Positions 9,075 to 18,035 of a stretch of 64,000 bases of DNA are shown one piece after another. The DNA is taken from the NCBI RefSeq assembly GCF_011064595.1, contig NZ_JAALJI010000012.1:124001-188000 (forward strand), in the 5' to 3' direction. How positions within the stretch are numbered: the stretch's first letter is position 1; every line of letters begins with the position of its first letter. The stretch comes from Paludisphaera soli (lineage in GTDB: Bacteria > Planctomycetota > Planctomycetia > Isosphaerales > Isosphaeraceae). Position numbers and translations under genes: made by a program. Below the pieces are notes generated by a model. It did not search any database and was not told the DNA's origin. It saw only the letters and a list, made by a program, of their open reading frames with translations.

Positions 9075-10703
9075 GTGAACACCGAAGCATCCCCCATGAC
9101 CGTCGCCGCTCCCGCCGACCTCGACCCGGCCGGCCCGTTCCCGCACCTGATCCGCGTCGTCCTGCTGATGGCCGCGACGGCCGCCCTGATGGGCTGGACC
9201 CTGCGGCACGGCGAGGCCAGCCTCCGCGACGGCCTCCGCTCGATCCAGGCGGCGCGTCAGATCGACGCGGGCGCGTGGGGCGAGGGCCTGCGGGGGATCG
9301 AGCATCCGCTGCACCCGCTGGCGATCGTCTCGGCCCACCGGCTGATCGGCGGCGAGGGACCGGAATGGTGGCAGCGCGCGGCGGTGGCGGCGAGTTTCGC
9401 CGCGGTCGTGCTGCTCGTCGTCCCGCTCTACCTCGTCGGCCGAGACCTGTTCGGCGACCGCGCCGCGTGGCTCGGCTGCGTCCTGTTCCTGGCGAACCCA
9501 ATCCTGGGGTCGGTCGTCGTCAACGTCCTCAGCGAGTCGACGTTCCTGCTGGCCTGGACGTGGGGGCTGTGGGCCGCGATCCGGTTCCTCCGCGAAGGCT
9601 CGTTCGGCTGGCTGCTGGGGGCCGTCGGCTTCGGCGTCCTGGCCTACCTGGCCCGCCCCGAGGGCCTGCTGCTGCCGGCGAGCGTCCTGGCGACGATGCT
9701 CCTGATCCCCTTCCACCACGCGACGCGGATCAACTGGCCGCGGTGGCGTCGCGCGACGGCCCTCCTGGTGCTCGGCGCGATCGCCCTGGCGGGGCCGTAT
9801 ATCGCCGCGAGCGGGACGCTCACCCCGCGTCCGGGCCCGGCCCGCGTGCTGGGGCTCGAGCCGCGCTCGCCGGCCTTCGCGCTCGAACGCGAGGCCCCGA
9901 TGGCGCCCGGCCAGACGACCTTCGAGACCTATCGGCTGGCCGCGTCGCGGATGGTCGAGGTCCTCCTCGCCAACCTGCCGCTCGCGCTGCTCGCCGCGGC
10001 GATCCTCGGCGTCGCGACGAGCCGGGGCGGCGCGACGCCCTCGCGGACCTGGCTGTTCCTGGCGGTCCTGCTCGCGGCTTCGTCGCTGGCGCTGGTCCGG
10101 CTGCACGCGACCGCCGGCTACTGCTCCCCCCGCAACGCGCTGGTGCCGGGCATGGTCCTGATCCTCGTCGCGGCGCGCGGGATCGACCGGCTGATGACGC
10201 GCCTGACGATCCCCGGCCGGCTGGTCGGGCTCCCTCGCGAGCGGTTGCGGCCGGGGCCGGTGGTCTGGGCCGCGGCCCTGGCGCTCATCGTGTCGGCGCC
10301 CCGGTTCCAGCAGCCGATCGTCGAGACCCCCGGCCCGTTCAACGTCTACTGGGACGCCGGACGCTGGCTCGCGAGGTCGGCCGCGGACGGCGAGGTCCTG
10401 GACCTCACCGACTGGTCGCTCTACTTCAGCCGGCTCCCCGGCTCGTCCTTCGCCCAGGTCCGCGAGGCCGCCGCCGACCCGGACGTCCGATGGGTCGTCG
10501 CGCTGGCGTCCCAGGTCGAAGGCGAATCGACCTACTCCGACGCCCTCCGCTCCCTCATCGGCGACCGCGAGCCCGTCGCCGCGCTCCCGGCGGAGCCGAA
10601 GCCGGGGCAGGTGCAGATCCGCATCTTCGACCGCGAGGTCGTCCCCGCGGCGCTCGCCGACGCCGGCCCGGCCGAGGCCCCCGCGAAACCCGCCCGCCGC
10701 TGA
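9075..10703 (+). CDS. Multi-pass GT-C/GT39-like membrane protein, copy 2
   Basis: A 542-residue paralogue of the preceding gene with the same landmarks: VPLYLVGRDLFG, VLSESTFLLAWTWG, RPEGLLLPA and GYCSPRNAL. The start is GTG 9075, supported by GAAGGAG at 9061-9067; ATG 9096 is an alternative. The first-loop acidic site reads RDGLRS, again Asp-Gly rather than Asp-Glu. It lies 28 bases after copy 1 and 13 before the next gene, so one operon is likely. A glycosyltransferase role is inferred from topology and context. Confidence 0.75.
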   Translation: MNTEASPMTVAAPADLDPAGPFPHLIRVVLLMAATAALMGWTLRHGEASLRDGLRSIQAARQIDAGAWGEGLRGIEHPLHPLAIVSAHRLIGGEGPEWWQRAAVAASFAAVVLLVVPLYLVGRDLFGDRAAWLGCVLFLANPILGSVVVNVLSESTFLLAWTWGLWAAIRFLREGSFGWLLGAVGFGVLAYLARPEGLLLPASVLATMLLIPFHHATRINWPRWRRATALLVLGAIALAGPYIAASGTLTPRPGPARVLGLEPRSPAFALEREAPMAPGQTTFETYRLAASRMVEVLLANLPLALLAAAILGVATSRGGATPSRTWLFLAVLLAASSLALVRLHATAGYCSPRNALVPGMVLILVAARGIDRLMTRLTIPGRLVGLPRERLRPGPVVWAAALALIVSAPRFQQPIVETPGPFNVYWDAGRWLARSAADGEVLDLTDWSLYFSRLPGSSFAQVREAAADPDVRWVVALASQVEGESTYSDALRSLIGDREPVAALPAEPKPGQVQIRIFDREVVPAALADAGPAEAPAKPARR

Positions 10704-10716
10704 TCGAGGACCCGCG

Positions 10717-12432
10717 ATGACGACCCAAGCCTCGCGACGCTCGCGCTTCCCGGCCGCGACGGTCCCCGCCCTGCTCGCCCTGGCGGTCGTCGTCCAGACG
10801 GGCTGGTCCCGCGAGTCGAGCAGCATCACCTACGACGAGACCTTCTACCTCGGCGCCGGCGTCAGGACGCTTCAGGAGGGAAGACTCGATCCCGACCTGG
10901 CGGCCCACGGCACCGCCCCGCTGCCGATCCTGACCAACGTCGTACCGGCCGCCTGGCTCGGCGGCGCTCGCCCCCGCGCGGAGGCCTGGAAGGGCTCGGG
11001 CGACCGCGAGTCGATCGCCGGGCCTCGGCTCCTGACCACGCTGACGACCCTGGTCCCGCTCGTCGTCCTGGCGTTCGAATGGCTACGCCGGCGGCGCGGG
11101 CTCGCGGCGGCGACCGTCGGCGCGGGGATGCTGGCGTTCTCCCCGGCCCTGCTCGCGCACGCCTCGCTCGCCACCAGCGACGCGGCCTTCGCCTTCCTGG
11201 CGACGCTCGCGGCGCTGGCGATGGGGCGTCACCTCGCGGCCCCTTCGCCCGCGCGGCTCGCCTGCGCCGCGGCGGCCGTCGGCCTGGCGTTCTCGGCCAA
11301 GTACACCGGGATCCTGCTGGTCCCCTGCTTCGTGATCGGCCGCCTCGCGGGCCTGCTCCGCGAGGTTCGAACGGCCGAGGACGCCCGGGATCTCCGACGA
11401 AAGACGGCCCGAGCCGGGGCCGACGCCGCCGCGTTCCTGGCCCTCGCATTCCTGGTCGCTTGGGCCTGCCACGGCTTCCAGGTCGACCCGACCCGGACCT
11501 GGCTCGGCCTCCCCGCCCCGGCCTTCGTGCGGGCGTTCGAGATCCAGCTGCTCCACGACCGGATCGGCCACCCGGCGTTCTTCCTGGGCGAGCGCTCGCT
11601 GCGGGGATGGCGGGCCTATCATCCGTTCACGATGCTGGTGAAGAGTACGCTCCCCGAACTGGCGCTCGCCGTGGTCGGCCTCGGCCTGGCGGCCCGGGAG
11701 CGGTTTCGGATGGACGGGCGGGCCGATCGCGAACGGGCGATGCTCCTCCTTTTCGTCGTCCTTGCCGGGGCGACGCTGGTCCGATCGCCCATCAGCATCG
11801 GCCACCGCTACACGCTGGCCCTCTACCCGCCGATCGTCGTGCTGGCCGTCGACTCGCTCGCGAGGGCGACCGCCGCGGTCCCCTCGCGACGGCTCTGGGG
11901 GGCGGCCCTGATCGGCGGGCAGGTCGCGACGAGCCTCCTGGCCGTTCCCGACTATCTCGCCTACTTCAACCCCCTGGCCGGCGGCCCCGACCGCGAGTGG
12001 AAGTTGTTGGCCGACTCGAACATCGACTGGGGGCAGGACCTTCCCGCGCTCAAGTCGGTGATCGACCGCGAGGGCCTGCGCAGGGTGGCGCTCGATTATT
12101 TCGGCACCGCCTCGACCGCGGAGTACGGGATCCAGGCCGATCCGGCCGACGCCCTGGCCCGACCGCTCGACGAGTACGACGCCCTGGCCATCTCCATCAC
12201 GAAGCTGCACTCGGTCTATCCTCGCGAGGGGGAGAGTCGGCGTGCGATCGCCGACGTTTATCCCGAGCTTCGCCGCATCGCGCCGAGCTTCCGGGCCGGC
12301 CGCTCCATTTTCGTCTACGACCTGCGCCGCCCCGAGGCCCGGGCGGCGTTCGCGGCCTCGATCGAGATCATCCGAAGGCCGAGGGCCGCTCAGGCCGCCG
12401 CGCGGGAGTCGTCCAGGTCGATCGCCCGTTGA
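10717..12432 (+). CDS. GT39 family-like glycosyltransferase (PMT/ArnT type)
   Basis: A 571-residue multi-pass protein. Here the first periplasmic loop has the expected Asp-Glu (SITYDETFYLGAG), followed by LLAHASLATSDAAFAFLATLAALAM and FSAKYTGILLVPCF, which are typical of GT39/PMT enzymes. The C-terminal domain contains NIDWGQDLPAL and DYFGTAST, seen in this planctomycete group. It is the last gene of the plus-strand operon and its 3' end overlaps the convergent gene by 43 bases. It likely transfers a sugar from polyprenyl phosphate; the acceptor is unknown. Confidence 0.82.
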   Translation: MTTQASRRSRFPAATVPALLALAVVVQTGWSRESSSITYDETFYLGAGVRTLQEGRLDPDLAAHGTAPLPILTNVVPAAWLGGARPRAEAWKGSGDRESIAGPRLLTTLTTLVPLVVLAFEWLRRRRGLAAATVGAGMLAFSPALLAHASLATSDAAFAFLATLAALAMGRHLAAPSPARLACAAAAVGLAFSAKYTGILLVPCFVIGRLAGLLREVRTAEDARDLRRKTARAGADAAAFLALAFLVAWACHGFQVDPTRTWLGLPAPAFVRAFEIQLLHDRIGHPAFFLGERSLRGWRAYHPFTMLVKSTLPELALAVVGLGLAARERFRMDGRADRERAMLLLFVVLAGATLVRSPISIGHRYTLALYPPIVVLAVDSLARATAAVPSRRLWGAALIGGQVATSLLAVPDYLAYFNPLAGGPDREWKLLADSNIDWGQDLPALKSVIDREGLRRVALDYFGTASTAEYGIQADPADALARPLDEYDALAISITKLHSVYPREGESRRAIADVYPELRRIAPSFRAGRSIFVYDLRRPEARAAFAASIEIIRRPRAAQAAARESSRSIAR

Positions 12433-14135
12433 CCCTCGCCTCGGCCCTTCGCGATGTCGATCGCGATCGGCTCGACCAGGCCGGCGCGCTCGGCCCGCGC
12501 GTCGTCGCGAAGGATCAGGATCAAGGCCGCCAGCGCGGCGACCTCGACGAGCATCGCGGCCAGGATGGTCGGCAGGCCGAGCCACGCCGGCTGGAGCGAG
12601 GCCAGCCGCTCGGCGTCGACCGGCCATCGCGCGAAGCCGGTGTAGAATGGGACCATCCTCCCGAACACGCCCAGGATTTCCGCCGCGATCGACGTGCCGA
12701 TCAGCGCGAGCGGGGCGAGCCCCCGGAGACGCCCGGAGAGCGGCCAGCGCATCAGGCCGAGCACGACGAGCGTCAGGAACCAGGGCATCGCGGCGCTCGC
12801 GTACCAGGCGCCCGTCGACCACTGGCCCCAGGCCAGCTTCGACTGCACCAGGTGGTAGCCCAGCGCCCCCGTATAGCCGGCCACGAGCACCAGGCAGGCG
12901 AGCGGCAGCCGGGGGTCGGCGAAGATCCGCGAAGGCCGCAGCCCCCGGCGGCGCATCGCCGCCCAGGCCAGTCCGCCCCAGACCCATCCCAGCAGCCCGA
13001 TCATCACCAGGTCGCGGTGGGCGAAGATGGTCTTGGGGTGAGTGCCCTGGAAGCTCCAGGCGCCGGCGAAGAACACCAGGCGCGTCCAGAGGTCGACGAT
13101 CCAGTCGGTCCAGGGGATCGCCATCGCCGTCCTCAGCAGGTCCGCCCGGCCGAGCCCGCGGCTGTGGTTGACGGCCGCCTCCTGCATCGAGCTGATCGAG
13201 CCGTAGTGGGCCAGGTTGAACCGCATCTCCGCCTGCGTGACCGCCAGGAACCCGACCGACAGCGCGATCGCCAGCCCGGCGGAGCGCCGGAGCGTGATCT
13301 CGGGCCGCGCGGCTATCGCCAGCATGCAGAAGCCCAGGAACGGCGCGAGGGCGTAGTTGGTGGCCTTCGCCAGCACAGCGAATCCGGCCAGGACCCCCGT
13401 CGCCAGGCAGGCCAGCGCCAGGCGGCCCGGGCTCGCCCAGGGCCTCGCCGAGAGCGACAGGCCCAGCCAGACCGTGAGCGTCGCCAGGAACACGGCCAGG
13501 GCGTCGTTCGCCACCCGCACGCCGTTGATCAGGAAAAGGGGGTAGGTCGCCAGGACCAGCCCGACCCAAGCCGCGGCGCGACGTTCCCGGAGAGAGGTCG
13601 ACAGGCAGAAGAACGCCGCCGCGACCGCCCCGGCCGTCAGCAGCAGGTTCAGCAGGCGCATCCCAGCGATCGACGATCCGACCGAGTCCACGCCGCCGAA
13701 CGCCGCGTAAACCGGCTGGAGCATCCGATAGCTCAGCGGGCCGTGCTGCGACTGGTACATCATCACAGGGGCGTCCCGGAAGGGGCGGGTCCGGCCGTCC
13801 AGGCGATCGGCCCAGAACTGCTGATACCCCACGCCGCCGACCCCGCCCAGGCCGTCGCGGACCGCCGATCCAGGCTGGGGGTACTTGACGGCCTCGGCGA
13901 GCACGGCCGACGGCACCCGCGTCTCGCCGACCACCGGCGTCCGGCCGCCTTCGTGGAGGTGCTGGACGTACGCGACGTGCTGGTATTCGTCCCAGCCCTC
14001 GAACGGGGGCAAGGCGCACAGGAGGACCACGCCGCGGGCCAGCACCAGCAACGCCAGCAGCACGCCGAAACGGCGGTGGAAGCCGGCGCGCGACGAAACC
14101 TCGGGAGGCCCATCCGTCCCATGCACGTCAAGCAT
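12390..14135 (-). CDS. Multi-pass membrane protein, DUF2142/GT39-like
   Basis: A 581-residue protein with about 11-12 hydrophobic segments. The early loop PPFEGWDEYQHVAYVQHL has the Trp-Asp-Glu found in GT-C enzymes, and YQSQHGPLSYRML followed by LINGVRVANDALAVFLAT resembles DUF2142 and ArnT-like proteins. It is monocistronic on the minus strand and converges with the plus-strand glycan operon. It probably belongs functionally to the same glycan region. DUF2142 versus GT39 assignment would need a profile search. Confidence 0.7.
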   Translation of the reverse strand: MLDVHGTDGPPEVSSRAGFHRRFGVLLALLVLARGVVLLCALPPFEGWDEYQHVAYVQHLHEGGRTPVVGETRVPSAVLAEAVKYPQPGSAVRDGLGGVGGVGYQQFWADRLDGRTRPFRDAPVMMYQSQHGPLSYRMLQPVYAAFGGVDSVGSSIAGMRLLNLLLTAGAVAAAFFCLSTSLRERRAAAWVGLVLATYPLFLINGVRVANDALAVFLATLTVWLGLSLSARPWASPGRLALACLATGVLAGFAVLAKATNYALAPFLGFCMLAIAARPEITLRRSAGLAIALSVGFLAVTQAEMRFNLAHYGSISSMQEAAVNHSRGLGRADLLRTAMAIPWTDWIVDLWTRLVFFAGAWSFQGTHPKTIFAHRDLVMIGLLGWVWGGLAWAAMRRRGLRPSRIFADPRLPLACLVLVAGYTGALGYHLVQSKLAWGQWSTGAWYASAAMPWFLTLVVLGLMRWPLSGRLRGLAPLALIGTSIAAEILGVFGRMVPFYTGFARWPVDAERLASLQPAWLGLPTILAAMLVEVAALAALILILRDDARAERAGLVEPIAIDIAKGRGEGQRAIDLDDSRAAA

Positions 14136-14266
14136 ATGTTCCCATCCTGCAACGACGACCGGGATCCTCCACGGCGCGCGGCGGGGGCGGTCCGACCGCC
14201 GGGGCGCGCCGTGGCAAGCTCTATATCGAGCCTGTCGAGGTCGATCGTCCAGGAAAAGCGCCGGCG

Positions 14267-14617
14267 TCAGGGCTTGAGCCGCGCCAGGGCCGCGGTGCGG
14301 TTGTCCGCCACGTCGAGGATCTTCTGCAGGTTCATCGTGCGGAAGATGTCGAAGACGTAAGGGGCGACGCCGAACAGGACCAGACGCCCCTGCCGGCGAT
14401 CGACGCGACGTTTCACCGTGACCAGGAAGCCGATCTCGGAACTGGCGAGGTAGCCGACATCGGTCAAATCGAGCGCAAACCGCCCGTCTTCACGCGACTC
14501 GATCGTCTTATAAAGCCAGTCTCGCTGGGAGAACTGCCAGTCCATGTTCTCTTCGTCCACGGCCTCGAAGGAGACGATCAAGACGCCGGCCGTCTCGGAG
14601 GTCGTGAAGTTGAGCAT
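14267..14617 (-). CDS. STAS domain protein (anti-sigma factor antagonist-like)
   Basis: A 116-residue single STAS domain. FALDLTDVGYLASSEIGFLVTVKRRV corresponds to the core of SpoIIAA-like antagonists, where the Ser of the LASSE stretch would be the phosphorylation site. The last part, LVLFGVAPYVFDIFRTMNLQKIL, is also typical. AAGGGG precedes ATG 14617. There is no kinase or anti-sigma partner adjacent, so the partner must be elsewhere; control of a sigma factor or another switch protein is inferred from the family. Confidence 0.88.
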   Translation of the reverse strand: MLNFTTSETAGVLIVSFEAVDEENMDWQFSQRDWLYKTIESREDGRFALDLTDVGYLASSEIGFLVTVKRRVDRRQGRLVLFGVAPYVFDIFRTMNLQKILDVADNRTAALARLKP

Positions 14618-14993
14618 GGGGAGCCCCTTATCAGCGGGGTCGGAGGGTTCATCGAACTCGCCCCGGGACGCGTCGTCGCGTGAGGAGGCGGAAGTCGTCC
14701 CGATGAAAGGGCGGGTCGTCGGCCAGCGAGCCCCGCCGGGGCCGGGAGAGGTTCAGCCGGGATTCTACCCGAGCCGCCCGTCGAATCAAGAACGATCGCT
14801 TGCGTTTCGAGAAGTACCAAGGAACTCGGAGAGAACCCGGCACGACGGCTCCCGGTCGCCTTAATCGATAAAAAACAGCCTGTTTAAACAAAGAGCCGTC
14901 CGGAGGGATGAAGAGGAGGGAGCTGATCCAGCTCCCTCCTGATCCTCTCCCCCCGGACGGCGCGTCGGGACGACGACGTTGGAGCGGCCCGAT
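14618..14993. other. Intergenic region containing a strong terminator
   Basis: This 376-base gap holds the promoter region of the STAS gene on its left and the terminator of the large Gly/Met-rich protein gene on its right. GTTTAAAC at 14882-14889 is a small palindrome just outside the hairpin. I see no gene in it. Confidence 0.6.
14866..14960 (-). terminator. Intrinsic terminator of the Gly/Met-rich protein gene
   Basis: Arms CCGTCCGG (14896-14903) and CCGGACGG (14953-14960) enclose a perfect 12-base core stem (14914-14925 with 14929-14940) and a 3-base loop. On the minus strand the hairpin is followed by CTTTG and then a run of six T residues near 14868-14875. It lies 34 bases past the stop codon of the gene ending at 14994. 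Confidence 0.8.
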
Positions 14994-17843
14994 TTAACGG
15001 GTACGGCTGAAGGCCAGGCCGGGGTCGCCGGGACCGCTGCCCATCAGGTGGAAGAGGAAGTGGTCCTCGTCCTTCCAGGCGATCCGACCGACCATGGGAG
15101 GCTGCGTTTCATCGGCGTTCTGGACGAGGGTCAGCAGGCCGTTGCCGCTGGTTCGCACGCCTTCGAATCGCTTCGTCGCACCTCCCTGATCGACGATCCA
15201 GGCGAACTTGCCGGGCTGGCTGAGGTCGAGCGTGATCTTGGCGCCGTCTTCGGGCGCGGCGACCCATGTCCCCTCCAGGGCGTTCTCGCGGACGGCCACG
15301 GCCGGCATGGGGAGCGGCTCGGCCGCCGGGGCGACGAGAGCCGGGGCCGCGGCCGCGGCACCGACCGGGGGTGCGGCCGCGGCACCGACGGGGAATGCGG
15401 CCGCGGCACCGACCGGGGGTGCGGCCGCCGCCCTGACGTCGGCCTCGGGGCCGAGGGCCTCGCGCCGGGCCTTCTCAAGCTGCTGCACGAGCTGCGACGA
15501 AAGTCGATCGCGAGGCTGCATCCGCGACGCGGACTGCAACTGCCCCAGCGCCTCCTCGCCGTGACCCTGGCAGAGGTAGTGATACCCCAGCAGGAAATGC
15601 GGCGAGGCGGCGTTCGGGTCGGACTTCACCCGGGCTTCGAGGGTCCGAAGCTGATTGGTGTAGACCTGCGGGTCGGCGTAGAGGCTGATCAGGCTCGCCC
15701 AGTCCCAGCCGGGACCGATCGAGAGGACCGGGTAGAGCGCCGCCGCCGCGTCGTCGTATCGCTCCGTCGCAAACAACGTCAGCGCGCGGAACTCGTGGAG
15801 CGTGGGGTCGTTGGGCATCTGCCGGAGCGCCTGGTCGGTGAAGTCCAGGGCCGCCGTGTAGAAGCCGGTCCGGAACGCCTCGCGCGCCTTGTCGAACAAT
15901 TCCACGGCCCCGTCGACCACGGTCGCCTCGGGCGGCGCGGCCGTCGGATTGATCGGCTGCGTGTAGTCGTAGACGACCGGCTGCTCCTGGACGACGACCG
16001 TCTGCGGGACGACGTAATACGGGTTGTAGTAGCTGGTGTAGCCCCAGTCGTAGAGCATCGGCCCGTAAGCCCAGGACGACATCCCCCAGCCGAGCCCGCC
16101 CATACCCCAACCGAGGCCGCTGCCCCAGCCGAGCCCGCCGAGCCCCCAGCCAAGGCCGTTGCCCCAGCCGAGCCCCCAGCCGAGACCATTGCCCCAGCCG
16201 AGACCGCCGAGCCCCCAGCCCATGCCGAGGCCCCCCAGACCCCAGCCGCCGAGCCCCCATCCCAGGCTGCTGCCGAGGCCGAGCCCGAGGCCCCAGCCGA
16301 AGCCGTTGCCGAACCCGCCGCCGCCCCAGCCGCCGTTGTTCCAGCCGCCGCCCCAGCCGCCGTTGTTCCAGCCGCCGTTGTTCCAGCCGCCGTGTCCCCA
16401 GCCGCCGTTGTTCCAGCCGCCGTGTCCCCAGCCGCCGTTGTTCCAGCCGCCGTGTCCCCAGCCGCCGTTATTCCAGCCGCCGCCGGGCCGGTTCCAGTTC
16501 CGGTGCATACCGGCGTAGTTGTCTCGCCAGCCGAGGCCGCGGGAACCCAGGTTGTTGATATTGTTGATATTGTTGATGTTGTTGACATTATTGACATTGC
16601 GATTGAAGCTCGTCGGCGTATAGCGACCGCCGGGGCCTCGCATGTCGGCGAACGAGGGCCTGCCGCCCCCGTTCGGCCCACCGCCGGCACCGGGACGTCC
16701 GCCCAGGCCAGGGCCGCCCCCGCCGGGACGGTTGCCGGCGATCGAGCCGGGACCGCCGCCGGGACGCATGCCTCCCGCGCCAGGCCCGCGACCGCCCCAG
16801 TTCAAAGAGCCCGGGCCGCCCGAGCCGCCGGGACGGCTCCCTGCGACGGAACCGGGGCCTCCGCCGGGACGCATCCCTCCCAGGCCGGGGCCGCCCGCGC
16901 CGGGACGCCCGCCGAATCCGGGACCTCCCACGCCGCCGGGTCGGTTGCCGCCAAGGCCCGGACCGCCGCCCCCGGGTCGCATCCCCGCGACGTTACCGGC
17001 GCCGGGTCCTCGGTTGCCCCAGCTGATCGAACCACCGCCAGGGCCGCCGGCCCCACCGGGTCGCATGCCCGAGACCGAGCCGGGACCGCCGACGCCGGGT
17101 CGCGCTCCGCCCAGCCCGGGACCGCCGACGCCGGGTCGCGCTCCGCCGAAGCCCGAGCCGCCGGGACGCATCCCCGCGACCGAGCCGGGCCCGCCGGCCC
17201 CACCGGGACGCATCCCTCCGGGCATCGCTCCTCGGTTGCCGAAGTTGATCGAACCCGGGTTGCTCATCCCCGGCCGCGAGGTCCCCCCCATCCCGGGGCC
17301 ACCACGATTGACCATGCCACCGGGAGCACCCCCTCGCATCCCGCCCATCGAGCCGCCAGGCATGCCGCTCGGGGCTCGCATTCCTCCCGCGCCGGGCATA
17401 CCGCTCGGACCGCGCATGGCGCCCATGCCGCCGCTCGGGCCGCGCATCGCACCCGTCCCGCCGCTCGGGGCACGCATGCCGCCGGGCATCCCGCCGCCGG
17501 GCGCACGCATCGCACCCATGCCGCCGGGCATCCCGCCCCGCATTCCGCCAGGCATCCCGCCGCCAGGCGCGCGCATGCCGCCCATGCCGCCGGGCATCCC
17601 GCCCCGCATGCCGCCGCTCGGCATTCCGCCACCGCGCATGCCGCCCATACCGCCGCCGCCGCGCATCCCACCACCTGGCATGCCGCCGCCGCGCATCCCA
17701 CCACCTGGCATGCCGCCGCCCCGCATCCCGCCGCCGCCACCGCGCATCCCGCCGCGTTGGGCCAGGACTTCGCCGCCGGGCCAGAACGCGAGGACCGTGG
17801 CCAGACCGGTCGCGATCGCCACCCCCCTTGTTTGCCTTATCAT
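14994..17843 (-). CDS. Secreted Gly/Met-rich low-complexity protein with TPR-like region
   Basis: A 949-residue protein. Residues 1-28 form a signal peptide ending GEVLA. Residues 30 to about 405 are Gly/Met/Pro-rich with repeats such as GGMRGGGMPGG and GARPGVGGPG. An Asn/Ile stretch (NNINNINNINN) and a GGWNNGGWGHGG block follow, then Gly/Leu/Trp repeats. About residues 650-800 look like TPR helices (AVELFDKAREAFRTGFYTAAL, NAASPHFLLGYHYLCQGHGEEALGQL); the final 100 residues form a small beta-rich domain (LEGTWVAAPEDGAKITLDL). No family was recognised for the repeats. An envelope or surface role is inferred from the signal peptide. Confidence 0.8.
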   Translation of the reverse strand: MIRQTRGVAIATGLATVLAFWPGGEVLAQRGGMRGGGGGMRGGGMPGGGMRGGGMPGGGMRGGGGMGGMRGGGMPSGGMRGGMPGGMGGMRAPGGGMPGGMRGGMPGGMGAMRAPGGGMPGGMRAPSGGTGAMRGPSGGMGAMRGPSGMPGAGGMRAPSGMPGGSMGGMRGGAPGGMVNRGGPGMGGTSRPGMSNPGSINFGNRGAMPGGMRPGGAGGPGSVAGMRPGGSGFGGARPGVGGPGLGGARPGVGGPGSVSGMRPGGAGGPGGGSISWGNRGPGAGNVAGMRPGGGGPGLGGNRPGGVGGPGFGGRPGAGGPGLGGMRPGGGPGSVAGSRPGGSGGPGSLNWGGRGPGAGGMRPGGGPGSIAGNRPGGGGPGLGGRPGAGGGPNGGGRPSFADMRGPGGRYTPTSFNRNVNNVNNINNINNINNLGSRGLGWRDNYAGMHRNWNRPGGGWNNGGWGHGGWNNGGWGHGGWNNGGWGHGGWNNGGWNNGGWGGGWNNGGWGGGGFGNGFGWGLGLGLGSSLGWGLGGWGLGGLGMGWGLGGLGWGNGLGWGLGWGNGLGWGLGGLGWGSGLGWGMGGLGWGMSSWAYGPMLYDWGYTSYYNPYYVVPQTVVVQEQPVVYDYTQPINPTAAPPEATVVDGAVELFDKAREAFRTGFYTAALDFTDQALRQMPNDPTLHEFRALTLFATERYDDAAAALYPVLSIGPGWDWASLISLYADPQVYTNQLRTLEARVKSDPNAASPHFLLGYHYLCQGHGEEALGQLQSASRMQPRDRLSSQLVQQLEKARREALGPEADVRAAAAPPVGAAAAFPVGAAAAPPVGAAAAAPALVAPAAEPLPMPAVAVRENALEGTWVAAPEDGAKITLDLSQPGKFAWIVDQGGATKRFEGVRTSGNGLLTLVQNADETQPPMVGRIAWKDEDHFLFHLMGSGPGDPGLAFSRTR
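16381..16470 (-). repeat. Three tandem 30-base repeats in coding DNA
   Basis: The 30-base unit beginning ttccagccgccgtgtcccca occurs at 16381-16410, 16411-16440 and 16441-16470, the last differing by one base. It encodes repeats of the GGWNNGGWGH type in the Gly-rich secreted protein. Near-perfect nucleotide identity points to recent slippage or recombination. Confidence 0.85.
16553..16600 (-). repeat. Nine-base tandem repeats encoding Asn-Asn-Ile
   Basis: Units of the form gttgatatt are repeated about five times with small changes and encode the NNV/NNI run of the secreted protein. This is an A/T-rich island in a very GC-rich gene. Confidence 0.7.
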
Positions 17844-18035
17844 GAATCGCCCCTTTCGCGCAGCGAGATGTGCATCGGTCGTCGGTCTATTCTATGCCCT
17901 CCGGGCGATCTCGTCGGAAAACATCCGTGCAGTTCCTCCATTACGATGGCGAAACCCATACCAGCCCGTGCCACCTCCCCCGAATTTTCCGCAGCATCCG
18001 CCAGGTCCCGCCCCCCGACCCCCGTCTCTCAGGAG
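17844..18035 (-). promoter_or_regulatory. Upstream region of the Gly/Met-rich protein gene
   Basis: A 192-base gap lies between this gene and the kinase gene, both on the minus strand. It is less GC-rich near 17880-17960 and must carry the promoter of the secreted protein. An imperfect GC hairpin (18014-18022 with 18040-18048) spans the kinase stop codon but has no T-run, so I do not call it a terminator. Confidence 0.35.

Noticed and set aside
11079-14360. Long overlapping open frames on both strands
   Set aside because: They run antisense or out of frame to two clear membrane-protein genes and have Arg/Pro/Gly-rich composition typical of high-GC shadow frames.
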